Source of the DNA: DATKIY01 sp035543875
GTDB lineage: Bacteria > Actinomycetota > Actinomycetes > JAHEKZ01
Direction of reading: 5' to 3'
Assembly (NCBI GenBank): GCA_035543875.1
Contig: DATKIY010000184.1
Location: 1 to 14,002, forward strand
Length of the DNA: 14,002 bases
A program made the translations under genes and the position numbers. Within the stretch, counting starts at the first letter, position 1, and each line of letters starts with the position of its first letter. A model generated the notes under the pieces. That model had not been told where the DNA came from and searched no databases. It worked only from the letters and a program-made list of their open reading frames with translations. Shown here in pieces: positions 1 to 7,497 of this stretch.

Positions 1-2976
1 AGGCGTAGTCCCGTCTGAGGTCGACGAGCTCGGCGACGGAGAAGGAGACGGCGTCTCGGTCGGAGCAGGCTCGGTTGGTACCTGTAGCCCCAACTCGGCC
101 GCTGCTCGTTCGGCTCTGCCAAGGGCCTCTGAAAGCGCCGCCTGCGCTTCGCCGTATGCCGCGAAATCGCCTTCGGCCAGCGCTGCCTGACCATCTTCAT
201 ATGCGGCACTCGCGTCGTCCAGCGCCTGCGTCAGCCGCTGTTGGGCGTCATTACTGCCGTTCTGCCCATTGCTGCCGTTCCCGTTGTTGCCATGGTTGCC
301 GGTCGCCTCGCCGAAGAAGACTGCAAGCGCCTGCTCATAGGTGTCTTCGAACGCGATCTGCGATCCAAAGGAAACCAACACCTTCTGCAGCAATGGATAC
401 GACGAACCACTACTCGCTCGCACATACACCGGTTCCACGTACATCAACCCGCCGGCAACTGGAAGCGTGAGCAGGTTACCCAATTCAACCGTAGAACCAC
501 CGCGACGCAGCAAACTCAGATTTTCGGCCACATTCGTATCGGCCTCAAAGTTGTTCTGCATCAAACTCGGGCCAGGAACCGCCGAGTCTCTGGGCAGCTG
601 GAGAACTCGCATCTGACCATAACCGGCCGATGTCGCATCGCTGTTCACAGCGACAAACGAAGCCAACGTTTCACGCTTGACTGGTGCATAGGTGCTGGTC
701 AGCGAGAATTCCGACGTATCGGTCCCAGGCATACGCAAAGTGAGATAGTACGGCGGCTGCGGAACGGCAGTCAGAGTCTCGGCGGTTGGGTCCGTGGGCA
801 CCTGCCAGTTGTCCTGCGCGCCGTACCAAACTCCCGGGTCTTCTACGTGGTAGCGGGCGTAGATTTCGCGCTGCACCTTGAAGCCGTCTTCCGGGTAGCG
901 CAGATGCGCAAGCAGATCAGGGCTGATTTCCGTCTTCGGTTGCACGGTGCCTGGGAAGACCTTTTCCCACGTTTGGAGAACCGGGTCCGTTTCGTCCCAT
1001 GCGTAGAGAGTTACCGCTCCGGTGTAGGCATTAACCGTGGCCTTCACGGAGTTGCGGATGTAGTTGATCTGAGCCTGCCTCTGGTCAGGCGTTGTACCGG
1101 CTTGAAGCGTTAGCGAGTCAGTCGTTACATCACCAAATGACTCGCGTTGAGAATAAGGGTAGTTGTCGAGGGTGGTGTAGGCGTCGACGATCCAGACCAC
1201 TTGTCCGTCTACAACGGACGGATACGGATCGGCATCAGTCGTCAACCAAGGCGCAACTTCCTCCACGCGATCTCGTGGGTCGCGGTTGTAGAGAATCTGG
1301 GACTCGGCATTGATGCTGTCTGACAGGAGAATGTTCGTCTCCTGGAACTTCCACGCGTATGCGATCCGGTTGAAGAACGACCCGATGGGCACTCCCCCAT
1401 TACCTTCGTAGGTGTAGGTCTGCTGGCCATTTTCTCCTGTGCTATCGGGGTAGTCGAGTTCGCGCGGCGTTGCATCAGCGGGCGCACCGACAATCGAGTA
1501 CTCCGGGGAGTCCTCACCGAAGTAGATGCGCGGTTCCTTGATGTCCAGAACTCCTTTTGGCGGAATGTTTTGCTCCGCCCAGACCGGCTCGCCATCGGGT
1601 GTGACTTGATTGCCGTAAGCAGCAACGACGCCGAACCCATGCGTGTAGGTCAGGTGATCGTTGATCCAGTTTCGTTGTCCCTCGGGAACGCCGTCCAAGT
1701 TGATTTCCCTGGGCGCCACCACGACGTTCTCTTGTTTGCCGTCGATGTTGTAACGGTCGACGTCGAGTGGATCTGGGAAGGAGTAGTAGGCACGAATCTG
1801 CTGCAGCTGGTCGAACGTTGGGGAAATCCTTGAGGGGTCCATCAGGCGGACGTTCTTAATCGTTGAACGGTCCTTTACGACTGCACTGGGTTTTGGATTC
1901 AACTGTGCCGGATATTCATCCGTGATGACGTTGTCGAGACCATACGCCTGTTTGGTCGAGTCAATATTTCGCTGAATATATGGGCTCTCTTTGTCGTTCT
2001 GGCTGGGCTTGACTTGTATTTGTTGCACAACTGCTGGGTAGATGCCTCCGATGGCCAGTGCGCTCAGCACCATCAGGCCGAAGCTGAGTACAGCGAGTCG
2101 CCATGTCCCACGGAAGATGTTGATGAAGAACAGGGTGGCGCTGATTAGCGCCACCACGGTCAAGATGTTCTTGGCCGGAAGTACGGCATTGATGTCGGTG
2201 TACCCAGCGCCGGTAAACAAGTCGTTGCTGTGCTGCAGCAGCTCGTAGCGGTTGAGCCAGTACGAAGCAGCCTTGAGTAGCACGAAGATTCCGATGAGCA
2301 ACGACAACTGGACGCGAGCCGAGGGAGTGGTGCGCTCTCCCTGCGTCTGTGGTCGGATCCCGCCGTACAGGTAGTGGACGGCTGCCGCTACGACTGCGGA
2401 CACCACCACCAGGACCATCGCGGAGTCCAGCAGGAACCGCCACCAAGGAAGTGAGAAGACGTAGAACGAAATGTCCTTGTGGAACTGCGGGTCGACCGTG
2501 CCAAACGGTGTTCGGTACCACCACGCGAGAACAGTGCGCCATTCAGCCAACGCGGCCGCACCAAAGAAGAATCCGACTAGGGCACTAAAAGCGATCAGGA
2601 CGATGCGACGAAACGGCTCCAAGGCAAGTCGGTATCGGTCGAGGCTTTGTTGTTCAAGTGAAATAGCCCGAAAGATGGGGCGAAACCGATAGGCCAGATA
2701 CCCATTGAGTCCCACGACCCCAGCAGCGACGCTGAAGAACAGCACGAACATCAGGCCGCGCACCCACAGCTGCTTGGTGAAGACTCCGTCGAACCCGACG
2801 GACCGAAACCACAACCAGTCGGTGTAGTAGCCAACGAACAGGGCGAAGGTCAGGACCAGCACGCCGAGGATGACCAGCGTAGGAATGAGCGCACGACGTC
2901 GGCCGGGCGGACGCATCCGCCGTCCGGGGGGGCCGTCGGCGGTCGGCGGCTGAGACGGCGGTTGGTCGAATGTCAC
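1..2976 (-). CDS. UPF0182 family large membrane protein (3' end beyond window)
   Basis: The minus strand is open without a stop from a GTG at 2976 to the left edge, giving 992 codons in one frame. The N-terminus is proline-rich and basic (about residues 1-28), followed by hydrophobic segments near 30-51, 73-94 and 125-144 and more after that. A large soluble portion begins near YPAVVQQIQVKP (about residue 313) and makes up the rest. This layout, several N-terminal membrane helices and a big extracytoplasmic domain, is typical of UPF0182, whose actinobacterial members are close to 1000 residues; the function is unknown. Near residues 893-910 there is an Asn/Gly/Ser-rich linker, then an Ala/Glu-rich helical stretch, then a Pro/Ser/Thr-rich tail that runs out of the window, so only a short C-terminal part should be missing. 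The GTG was chosen because a -10-like TACGGT sits 6 nt upstream. A Met at residue 21 is an alternative start. Confidence 0.93.
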   Translation of the reverse strand, partial: MTFDQPPSQPPTADGPPGRRMRPPGRRRALIPTLVILGVLVLTFALFVGYYTDWLWFRSVGFDGVFTKQLWVRGLMFVLFFSVAAGVVGLNGYLAYRFRPIFRAISLEQQSLDRYRLALEPFRRIVLIAFSALVGFFFGAAALAEWRTVLAWWYRTPFGTVDPQFHKDISFYVFSLPWWRFLLDSAMVLVVVSAVVAAAVHYLYGGIRPQTQGERTTPSARVQLSLLIGIFVLLKAASYWLNRYELLQHSNDLFTGAGYTDINAVLPAKNILTVVALISATLFFINIFRGTWRLAVLSFGLMVLSALAIGGIYPAVVQQIQVKPSQNDKESPYIQRNIDSTKQAYGLDNVITDEYPAQLNPKPSAVVKDRSTIKNVRLMDPSRISPTFDQLQQIRAYYSFPDPLDVDRYNIDGKQENVVVAPREINLDGVPEGQRNWINDHLTYTHGFGVVAAYGNQVTPDGEPVWAEQNIPPKGVLDIKEPRIYFGEDSPEYSIVGAPADATPRELDYPDSTGENGQQTYTYEGNGGVPIGSFFNRIAYAWKFQETNILLSDSINAESQILYNRDPRDRVEEVAPWLTTDADPYPSVVDGQVVWIVDAYTTLDNYPYSQRESFGDVTTDSLTLQAGTTPDQRQAQINYIRNSVKATVNAYTGAVTLYAWDETDPVLQTWEKVFPGTVQPKTEISPDLLAHLRYPEDGFKVQREIYARYHVEDPGVWYGAQDNWQVPTDPTAETLTAVPQPPYYLTLRMPGTDTSEFSLTSTYAPVKRETLASFVAVNSDATSAGYGQMRVLQLPRDSAVPGPSLMQNNFEADTNVAENLSLLRRGGSTVELGNLLTLPVAGGLMYVEPVYVRASSGSSYPLLQKVLVSFGSQIAFEDTYEQALAVFFGEATGNHGNNGNGSNGQNGSNDAQQRLTQALDDASAAYEDGQAALAEGDFAAYGEAQAALSEALGRAERAAAELGLQVPTEPAPTETPSPSPSPSSSTSDGTTP

Positions 2977-2981
2977 CGTCT

Positions 2982-2994
2982 CACCGTAACGGTG
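2982..2994 (-). promoter_or_regulatory. -10-like box and 13-bp palindrome in the UPF0182/PPA1309 divergent gap
   Basis: The 62-bp divergent gap contains CACCGT-A-ACGGTG, 6-bp arms around one base. Read on the minus strand it includes TACGGT (2983-2988), a TANNNT -10-like hexamer ending 6 nt before the GTG start at 2976. That spacing predicts a transcript beginning at or next to the start codon, i.e. leaderless, which is common in actinobacteria. No convincing -35 is visible. A palindrome overlapping a -10 box could also be a repressor operator; that is inference. Confidence 0.35.
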
Positions 2995-3038
2995 TCGAGG
3001 TGAGTCCTAAGCCCCGAGGCGGAGCTGGGGCTGCGAAG

Positions 3039-3566
3039 ATGACCGCGATGAACCCGCAGACGCCGGTCGAAGCTGCCCTTCGCGAGATCGAACGCCATGT
3101 TTCGGAATCAGGGTGGGACCAGCCGACCCGGCTTTTCGCCCTGGTCTCGACCACCGAGCTCGCTTTGCTCGAACCATCCCTCGCCGAGCAGCTTGCCGAC
3201 GAACCGGATGTCGCCACTTTGACTTCGGTCGAACAAGACAGACTGCCGTCACATAACGATCTCACCGATCTGCTGATGGGGATGTCCTGGCCGCCCAACG
3301 TGTTGGGCGCAGCCATCGTCGCGGAGCGGATCATGCTGCCCACTAACGCCGAGCAGGACTTGCCACGAGATCCGGAGGAGGCGCGTAAACGCGCGGCAAG
3401 TGACCCTCGGCGTCACGAGATGCGGATTGCTGCCGCCGCAATGCGTGACGGCACGAGCTACTCTCTCCTTCGGCTGCGCGAGCACGACGCCGATGACGCT
3501 CTGATCGCCGGACCGCAGGTGATGGCTGGACTGTGCGAACTGATCGCTGAGTCGCTCTCTGACTGA
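3039..3566 (+). CDS. PPA1309-family conserved actinobacterial protein
   Basis: This 175-residue protein is soluble, acidic, and has no signal peptide or membrane segment. It begins MTAMNPQTPVEAALREIERHV and contains TRLFALVSTTEL near residue 28 and LMGMSWPPNVLGAAIVAERI near residues 80-100, ending in a segment like YSLLRLREHDADDALIAG. I recognise this pattern as the PPA1309-like family, found next to UPF0182 and the PDZ/S16 protease in many actinobacteria; no function is established that I know of. The frame stays open upstream to 2970, but that would overlap the UPF0182 start, so the ATG at 3039 is preferred. Another ATG at 3048 is possible, and the Shine-Dalgarno is weak in either case. The gene ends 9 bp from the convergent protease gene. 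Confidence 0.8.
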   Translation: MTAMNPQTPVEAALREIERHVSESGWDQPTRLFALVSTTELALLEPSLAEQLADEPDVATLTSVEQDRLPSHNDLTDLLMGMSWPPNVLGAAIVAERIMLPTNAEQDLPRDPEEARKRAASDPRRHEMRIAAAAMRDGTSYSLLRLREHDADDALIAGPQVMAGLCELIAESLSD

Positions 3567-3575
3567 CGCGGTTGG

Positions 3576-4646
3576 TCAGGCGTTGCACGTCGGCAACGAC
3601 GCTGTGGGGTCATCGAGCTGCTCAACAGAATGAATCGCGTCGTCGAGGGTTTCAACCTTGACGACTCGTAGGCCGTCAGGGATGTGTCCGGCGACGTCAG
3701 AGCAGTTTGAAGCAGGCGCCAGAAACACTTCCGCACCGTCATCGCGAGCACCTGCCATCTTCTGCGCGATGCCCCCGATCGGTCCCACCTTCCCCGCAGG
3801 GTCCATCGTTCCAGTTCCTGCGATATTCAGCCCGCCAGCCAGCTGCTCCGGTGTCAGCTTGTCTACGACCGACAATGCGAACATGAGGCCGGCGCTCGGT
3901 CCGCCGACGTCAGCCAGCTTGATGTCGACCGTTACCGGACTCTGGTAGGACACGGTGGGTAGAACACCAATGATCGGCCGTCCCTTTTCATCGGGCGACT
4001 CTGCCGTTGTGAGGCGAACCGTTTGTCGTTGACCGTCCCGCTCAATGACGATCTCGACCGAGTCCCCAACGTCCACGGAGGACACAATGTCCCGAACGTC
4101 AGTGGCTTTGTGAACGCGTTGACCGTCGACGGCGACCAGTACGTCGCCAGCCTGTAGCTTCCCGTCGGCGGGAGCATCGGGCATGGTCGAGTCGACCACG
4201 ACCTGCACGTGGACGGGTTCGCCTACGTAGCGAAGCGCGGCAACAACGGCTGTCTCCTCCGACGACTGCATCTGCACGACGCCTTCTTGCTTCACCTGCT
4301 CAGCCGCGTCTTTTTGGTTGTACAACTCTGGCGGATAGAGCATCTCTCGCGGGACGACCGCCATTGCCGGATCAGTCCAGCCTCGGAATGCCTGAATGAG
4401 CGTCAGATTGTTCCCCGGCCCACCCTCTTCGTAAACGGTCGTGACATCGAGCGAGCCGCTGGTCTCGTAAGTTCGCGCGCCGTCAATAGTGATGACTGGC
4501 TGACCACCGACCTCGCCAAGTGCATTGAAAACAGGTCCCGGGCGCAACCGCACGTACGGAACCGGGAGAAGAAACGCGACCACCAGCAGAATCGCCAACA
4601 ACGCCCCGCCCAGGGCAAGCGTGATTGATCTGGCTCGACGAGTCAC
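3576..4646 (-). CDS. PDZ domain / Lon-like S16 membrane-anchored protease (YlbL/Rv3194c type)
   Basis: This is a 356-residue protein starting at GTG 4646. A basic start (MTRRARS) and one hydrophobic helix (about residues 8-28) anchor it in the membrane with the rest outside. A PDZ domain lies about 140-215, with GKLQAGDVLVAVDGQRVHKATDV as its recognisable core. The C-terminal part is a Lon-type S16 proteolytic domain: the nucleophile is Ser251 in GGPSAG and the dyad lysine is Lys296 in GPIGGIAQKMAGAR, so both catalytic residues are present. The length matches the YlbL/Rv3194c family, which has protease and PDZ domains but no AAA ATPase module. Substrates are unknown. The start lies 3 bp after the stop of the upstream small membrane protein and has no strong Shine-Dalgarno, which suggests translational coupling. 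The gene converges on the PPA1309 gene. Confidence 0.92.
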   Translation of the reverse strand: MTRRARSITLALGGALLAILLVVAFLLPVPYVRLRPGPVFNALGEVGGQPVITIDGARTYETSGSLDVTTVYEEGGPGNNLTLIQAFRGWTDPAMAVVPREMLYPPELYNQKDAAEQVKQEGVVQMQSSEETAVVAALRYVGEPVHVQVVVDSTMPDAPADGKLQAGDVLVAVDGQRVHKATDVRDIVSSVDVGDSVEIVIERDGQRQTVRLTTAESPDEKGRPIIGVLPTVSYQSPVTVDIKLADVGGPSAGLMFALSVVDKLTPEQLAGGLNIAGTGTMDPAGKVGPIGGIAQKMAGARDDGAEVFLAPASNCSDVAGHIPDGLRVVKVETLDDAIHSVEQLDDPTASLPTCNA

Positions 4647-4649
4647 CGG

Positions 4650-4895
4650 CTAGGCCGACCGCGCGGCTGAGTCGTTCTCAGCGTCGTCGGTGGAGCCGTT
4701 AGACGGGTCATTCGATGGGATGCCGGCGCTCTCGTTGCGACATTCCGACCGTTCCAGGGCAGCGGTGAACTTCCGGTGTGCGGCGAGCGTTTGGTGAGCA
4801 TCTGCCGGACGCTTTGGACGATTGCGCCAGGTGACCCAGGCGATCGCCAACACAGTGGCGCTAAGTGGGATGAGCCACCAAGCAAGAGTCTGCAC
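4650..4895 (-). CDS. small single-pass membrane protein upstream of the S16 protease
   Basis: The GTG at 4895 is preceded by a strong Shine-Dalgarno (GAGGAGGTGAG) and gives an 81-residue protein. It opens VQTLAWWLIPLSATVLAIAWVTW, a clear transmembrane or signal-anchor helix at about residues 3-23. A basic stretch NRPKRPAD follows, then a polar tail rich in Asn, Ser, Asp and Glu with no recognisable domain. The frame extends upstream to an ATG at 4964, but the ribosome binding site favours 4895. The stop is 3 bp before the protease start, so the two are probably one operon and the small protein may be a partner or accessory of the protease (inference). I do not recognise the family by name. 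Confidence 0.78.
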   Translation of the reverse strand: MQTLAWWLIPLSATVLAIAWVTWRNRPKRPADAHQTLAAHRKFTAALERSECRNESAGIPSNDPSNGSTDDAENDSAARSA

Positions 4896-4983
4896 GTGCT
4901 CACCTCCTCGATGATCTTCGAGCCTCGTGGTTCTGTGCCCTTGACTCGTTGCGCGCGCGTTCACTGCTCACGCGGTGCCGAGT

Positions 4984-5406
4984 TTACGGCAACCCAACCC
5001 AGGTCGAGGAACCGTCCACAAACCGCTGGTGCTTCCAGATCGGCACCGTAGATTTGACGTCGTCGATCAACGCACGAGCGGCGGCGAAAGCTTGGTCTCG
5101 ATGGTCGCTTGCAGCGACCACCACCACGGCGAGGTCGCCGATCGCCAGATCGCCGACCCGGTGGACCACGGCCAACCGCGATGTCGGGAACCGCTCCGAG
5201 ACCTGGTCCGCGACCTCCCGAAGCGTGGCTGCTGCCGTCGGATGCGCACTGTACGACAGTTCCACGACCGATTGACCGTCGTCGTGATCGCGCACCGCCC
5301 CGACAAACACGGCAGTCCCGCCGACGCTCGGGGCTGCGACAGCCGCCATCACAGCGGCAACATCAAGCGGCTCATAAGAGATTTCGGCCAGACAGACGGT
5401 GCTCAT
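4984..5406 (-). CDS. moaE: molybdopterin synthase catalytic subunit MoaE
   Basis: The 140-residue product matches MoaE in length and motifs. MoaE forms the large subunit of molybdopterin synthase, which transfers sulfur from the thiocarboxylated C-terminus of MoaD onto precursor Z in molybdenum cofactor synthesis. Visible family features are GTAVFVGAVRDHDDG (about residues 30-44), the VVHRVGDLAIGD segment (80-91), and the pair of lysines in VKSTVPIWKHQ (Lys118 and Lys125), which align with the two conserved active-site lysines of E. coli MoaE (LKTRAPFWKRE). The start is ATG 5406. A TTG 9 bp upstream is in frame but less likely, since a -10-like TACTTT lies 7 nt before the ATG. No moaD or other moa gene is in the window. 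It is divergent from the Zincin_2 metalloprotease gene. Confidence 0.95.
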   Translation of the reverse strand: MSTVCLAEISYEPLDVAAVMAAVAAPSVGGTAVFVGAVRDHDDGQSVVELSYSAHPTAAATLREVADQVSERFPTSRLAVVHRVGDLAIGDLAVVVVAASDHRDQAFAAARALIDDVKSTVPIWKHQRFVDGSSTWVGLP

Positions 5407-5413
5407 CAAACAC
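5395..5413 (-). repeat. left arm of a 19-bp inverted repeat over the moaE start codon
   Basis: On the minus strand this reads GTGTTTGATGAGCACCGTC and includes the moaE ATG. The same sequence with one change (A for C at position 15) occurs on the plus strand at 5581-5599 over the start of the divergent metalloprotease gene. Confidence 0.75.
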
Positions 5414-5419
5414 AAAGTA
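5414..5419 (-). promoter_or_regulatory. -10-like box consistent with leaderless moaE mRNA
   Basis: TACTTT matches TANNNT and ends 7 nt upstream of the moaE ATG. No Shine-Dalgarno is present before this ATG. The simplest reading is transcription starting at the start codon. The -35 is poor, with TTGATC only at 21-nt spacing. Confidence 0.35.
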
Positions 5420-5580
5420 CCCGTCGGTTACGCCCGCAGCGATCAAACCCGGCACCCGCCTGCTGGACCACGGGTCAGGACAGCCTTGCCAACACTTGGG
5501 TGGAAGCAGACAGGCAGATCCGGGGTTACCGTTAGGCGAGGTGCAAGCCGCCCGCACATGTCCGGCTATCTGTACGTGAG

Positions 5581-5599
5581 GTGTTTGATGAGCAACGTC
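5581..5599 (+). repeat. right arm of the 19-bp inverted repeat over the metalloprotease start codon
   Basis: GTGTTTGATGAGCAACGTC is identical in 18 of 19 positions to the moaE start region read in its own direction. Both arms place ATG at the same offset. The spacer is 167 bp. Confidence 0.75.
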
Positions 5600-6940
5600 C
5601 CGTTCGGGTTCTCCGCGCCTGATCCCGATGACGACGGGGTTGGACCTAACGACGAACCAACACGCGCCGTCCCTGATCCGTTTTCGGCCATGTTCGGGGG
5701 GTCATCCGCCGACATCGGCGCCGCACTGCAGCAGTTCGGGCAGTTGTTGTCTTCGTCCTCTGGTCCAGTCAACTGGGAGCTCGCGAAGGACACCGCGCGA
5801 CAGTCATTGGCCAGCGCCACCGATCCGTCAGTGACGAGAGGCGAGAGCGAGGCAATCGTCGAAGCGCTCCGACTTGCCGACTTGTGGTTGGACGGAGCAA
5901 CTGAGTTCGCGTCAGCGGTCTCGCAGCCCAAAGCATGGAGCCGAGCGGAATGGGTTGACCAGACCATTCCTCGATGGCAACAACTCATACAAACTCTCGC
6001 CGAGCGAGTCGCGGCTGCACAAAGCGAAAGCTTTCCTGACCAGCTACCGGAGCAAGTCCGAGCAATGGCTGGCCCGTTGATGGGCGTCATGCAACAAATG
6101 TCCGGCGTCATGTTTGGTATGCAGGTCGGACAGGGACTTGGTGCACTTGCGACCGAAGTAGTCGGCTCGACCGATGTTGGAGTACCGCTCGCTCCAGATG
6201 GTGTGGCCGTACTACTTCCAAGCAACGTTAGCGAGTTCGGGAGCGGTCTTGGTGTTCCCGCTGACGAGGTTCGGCTTTACCTGGCACTGCGTGAATGCGC
6301 GCACATTCGGCTGTTCCACCATGCAACATGGTTGCGCAGCCGCATCGTCTCAGCCGTCGACGACTATGCCCGCGGGATCAGCATCGACACCTCGGGGATG
6401 GAGTCGCTGATCAGCGGCATTGACCCGACAAACCCTGAGGCGCTGAGCGAACTCGTGCAATCCGGTGTCTTCGAACCGCCCACGACCCCCGAACAACAAG
6501 CAGCTCTCGACAGGCTCGAAACCCTGCTGGCCCTGGTCGAAGGTTGGGTCGACGACGTCGTGTTTAACGCCGCGCACGAACGGTTGCCAGGAGCTGCGGC
6601 ATTGCGCGAGGCACTGCAGCGACGCCGGGCAACGGGTGGACCGGCCGAAGCCACCTTTGAAACACTGGTCGGACTACAACTGCGACCCCGAAGACTTCGC
6701 GAAGCAGCCGCATTCTGGCGAGCAGTTGCCGCGGGCCAAGGAACTGCGGCACGTGACGCGCTATGGGAACACCCCGACCTGCTGCCCCGCGCCGAGGACC
6801 TCGACGACCCAGAAGGCTTCGCCGCTTCGCTTGCAGATCCGTCAGGAGGGTTCGACCTTTCCGCACTCGACGACGCTCCGCCCGCACCGGACGAACCGAC
6901 AACTCCGGACACCGACAACCCGACTGCACCAAACCGTTGA
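5588..6940 (+). CDS. zinc-dependent metalloprotease, Zincin_2 / DUF2342 family (Rv3195-like)
   Basis: This is a 450-residue protein from the ATG at 5588, which has a Shine-Dalgarno (GAGG, 6-7 nt upstream). The frame stays open to 5399 but the preceding residues are low-complexity and overlap the divergent promoter. An acidic, Pro-rich N-terminus is followed by a helical domain with GPVNWELAKDTARQ (59-72). The family signature RECAHIRLFHHATWLR (235-250) resembles an HExxH zinc motif with Arg in place of the first His (Glu236, His239). LALVEGWVDDVV (314-325) is a second conserved segment likely to supply another ligand. The C-terminus is acidic and Pro/Thr-rich. Relatives are annotated as putative hydrolases or coenzyme-F420 biosynthesis-associated proteins; the substrate is unknown, and whether it is a working protease is untested as far as I know. 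It overlaps the NUDIX gene by 4 bp. Confidence 0.9.
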   Translation: MSNVPFGFSAPDPDDDGVGPNDEPTRAVPDPFSAMFGGSSADIGAALQQFGQLLSSSSGPVNWELAKDTARQSLASATDPSVTRGESEAIVEALRLADLWLDGATEFASAVSQPKAWSRAEWVDQTIPRWQQLIQTLAERVAAAQSESFPDQLPEQVRAMAGPLMGVMQQMSGVMFGMQVGQGLGALATEVVGSTDVGVPLAPDGVAVLLPSNVSEFGSGLGVPADEVRLYLALRECAHIRLFHHATWLRSRIVSAVDDYARGISIDTSGMESLISGIDPTNPEALSELVQSGVFEPPTTPEQQAALDRLETLLALVEGWVDDVVFNAAHERLPGAAALREALQRRRATGGPAEATFETLVGLQLRPRRLREAAAFWRAVAAGQGTAARDALWEHPDLLPRAEDLDDPEGFAASLADPSGGFDLSALDDAPPAPDEPTTPDTDNPTAPNR

Positions 6941-7482
6941 CGGTTGATCTCACCGCGTTGCGTTCCTGGCGACCACCCAACGCCGAGCAGGCCGCACTAA
7001 AAGATGCGTTTGTCGAACATGCGGATGCAAGCCTGAACCCAACGAGTCGTCAGTGTCTGCCAGACCACTTGACCGCGAGCGCATTGGTTCTTACGCCAGA
7101 TGCGAGCCAGGTGCTGTTGTGTCTGCACCGGAAAGTTGGTCTGTGGCTGCAGTTCGGCGGTCACATCGAGCAGCAGGATGCGTCACTGGGCGACGCTGCC
7201 CTGCGCGAGGCGCAGGAGGAAAGCGGGATAGCCGACCTCAAGCTCGTCGGCACCTCGGTGATCCAGCTGGACCGGCATCCGGCACCCTGCCAGCCCGAGG
7301 CGCGCCACCACCTGGACGTGCAGTTCCTCGCGCTCACGCAAACGGTCAGGTTGCCAGTCGTCAGCGAGGAGTCGCTGGACGTCAGGTGGTTCGACGTGAC
7401 TGCACTCCCCGACCAGACCGACGACGCCGTACGACGACTCGTTGACGTGTGTGTTCGGTCGTTGAACGAAACCGTTCGCTAG
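6937..7482 (+). CDS. NUDIX hydrolase
   Basis: TTG at 6937 overlaps the TGA of the metalloprotease gene (TTGA) and gives 181 residues. Upstream in-frame sequence is an Arg/Pro-rich shadow of the previous gene. The Nudix signature lies at about residues 74-98: GGHIEQQDASLGDAALREAQEESGI. The catalytic REAQEESG half is intact. Compared with G-x5-E-x7-REUxEExGU, Asp replaces the first Glu and the loop is one residue longer, a variant I associate with a GGHxxxxD subgroup. The enzyme would hydrolyse a nucleoside diphosphate linked to some other moiety; the sequence does not reveal which. Coupling to the metalloprotease suggests co-expression. It converges on the YgjP-like gene with a 15-bp gap and no terminator between them. 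Confidence 0.9.
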   Translation: MTVDLTALRSWRPPNAEQAALKDAFVEHADASLNPTSRQCLPDHLTASALVLTPDASQVLLCLHRKVGLWLQFGGHIEQQDASLGDAALREAQEESGIADLKLVGTSVIQLDRHPAPCQPEARHHLDVQFLALTQTVRLPVVSEESLDVRWFDVTALPDQTDDAVRRLVDVCVRSLNETVR

Positions 7483-7497
7483 GCGCAGTTCGACGAA

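Noticed and set aside
891..915. Gly/Asn/Ser linker in UPF0182 as a coding tandem repeat of phase-variable type
   Set aside because: The underlying bases (about 237-290) vary from unit to unit, so slippage is unlikely; it is an ordinary low-complexity linker (coordinates here are residues).
241..1113. Long plus-strand ORF of 290 codons antisense to the UPF0182 gene
   Set aside because: It is a shadow frame of a clearly conserved minus-strand gene, is rich in Arg/His as such frames are, and has no ribosome binding site or family match.
5566..6225. Minus-strand ORF of 219 codons inside the metalloprotease gene
   Set aside because: Ser/Ala/Cys-rich composition without domains, on the opposite strand of a recognised gene; a shadow of its codon use.
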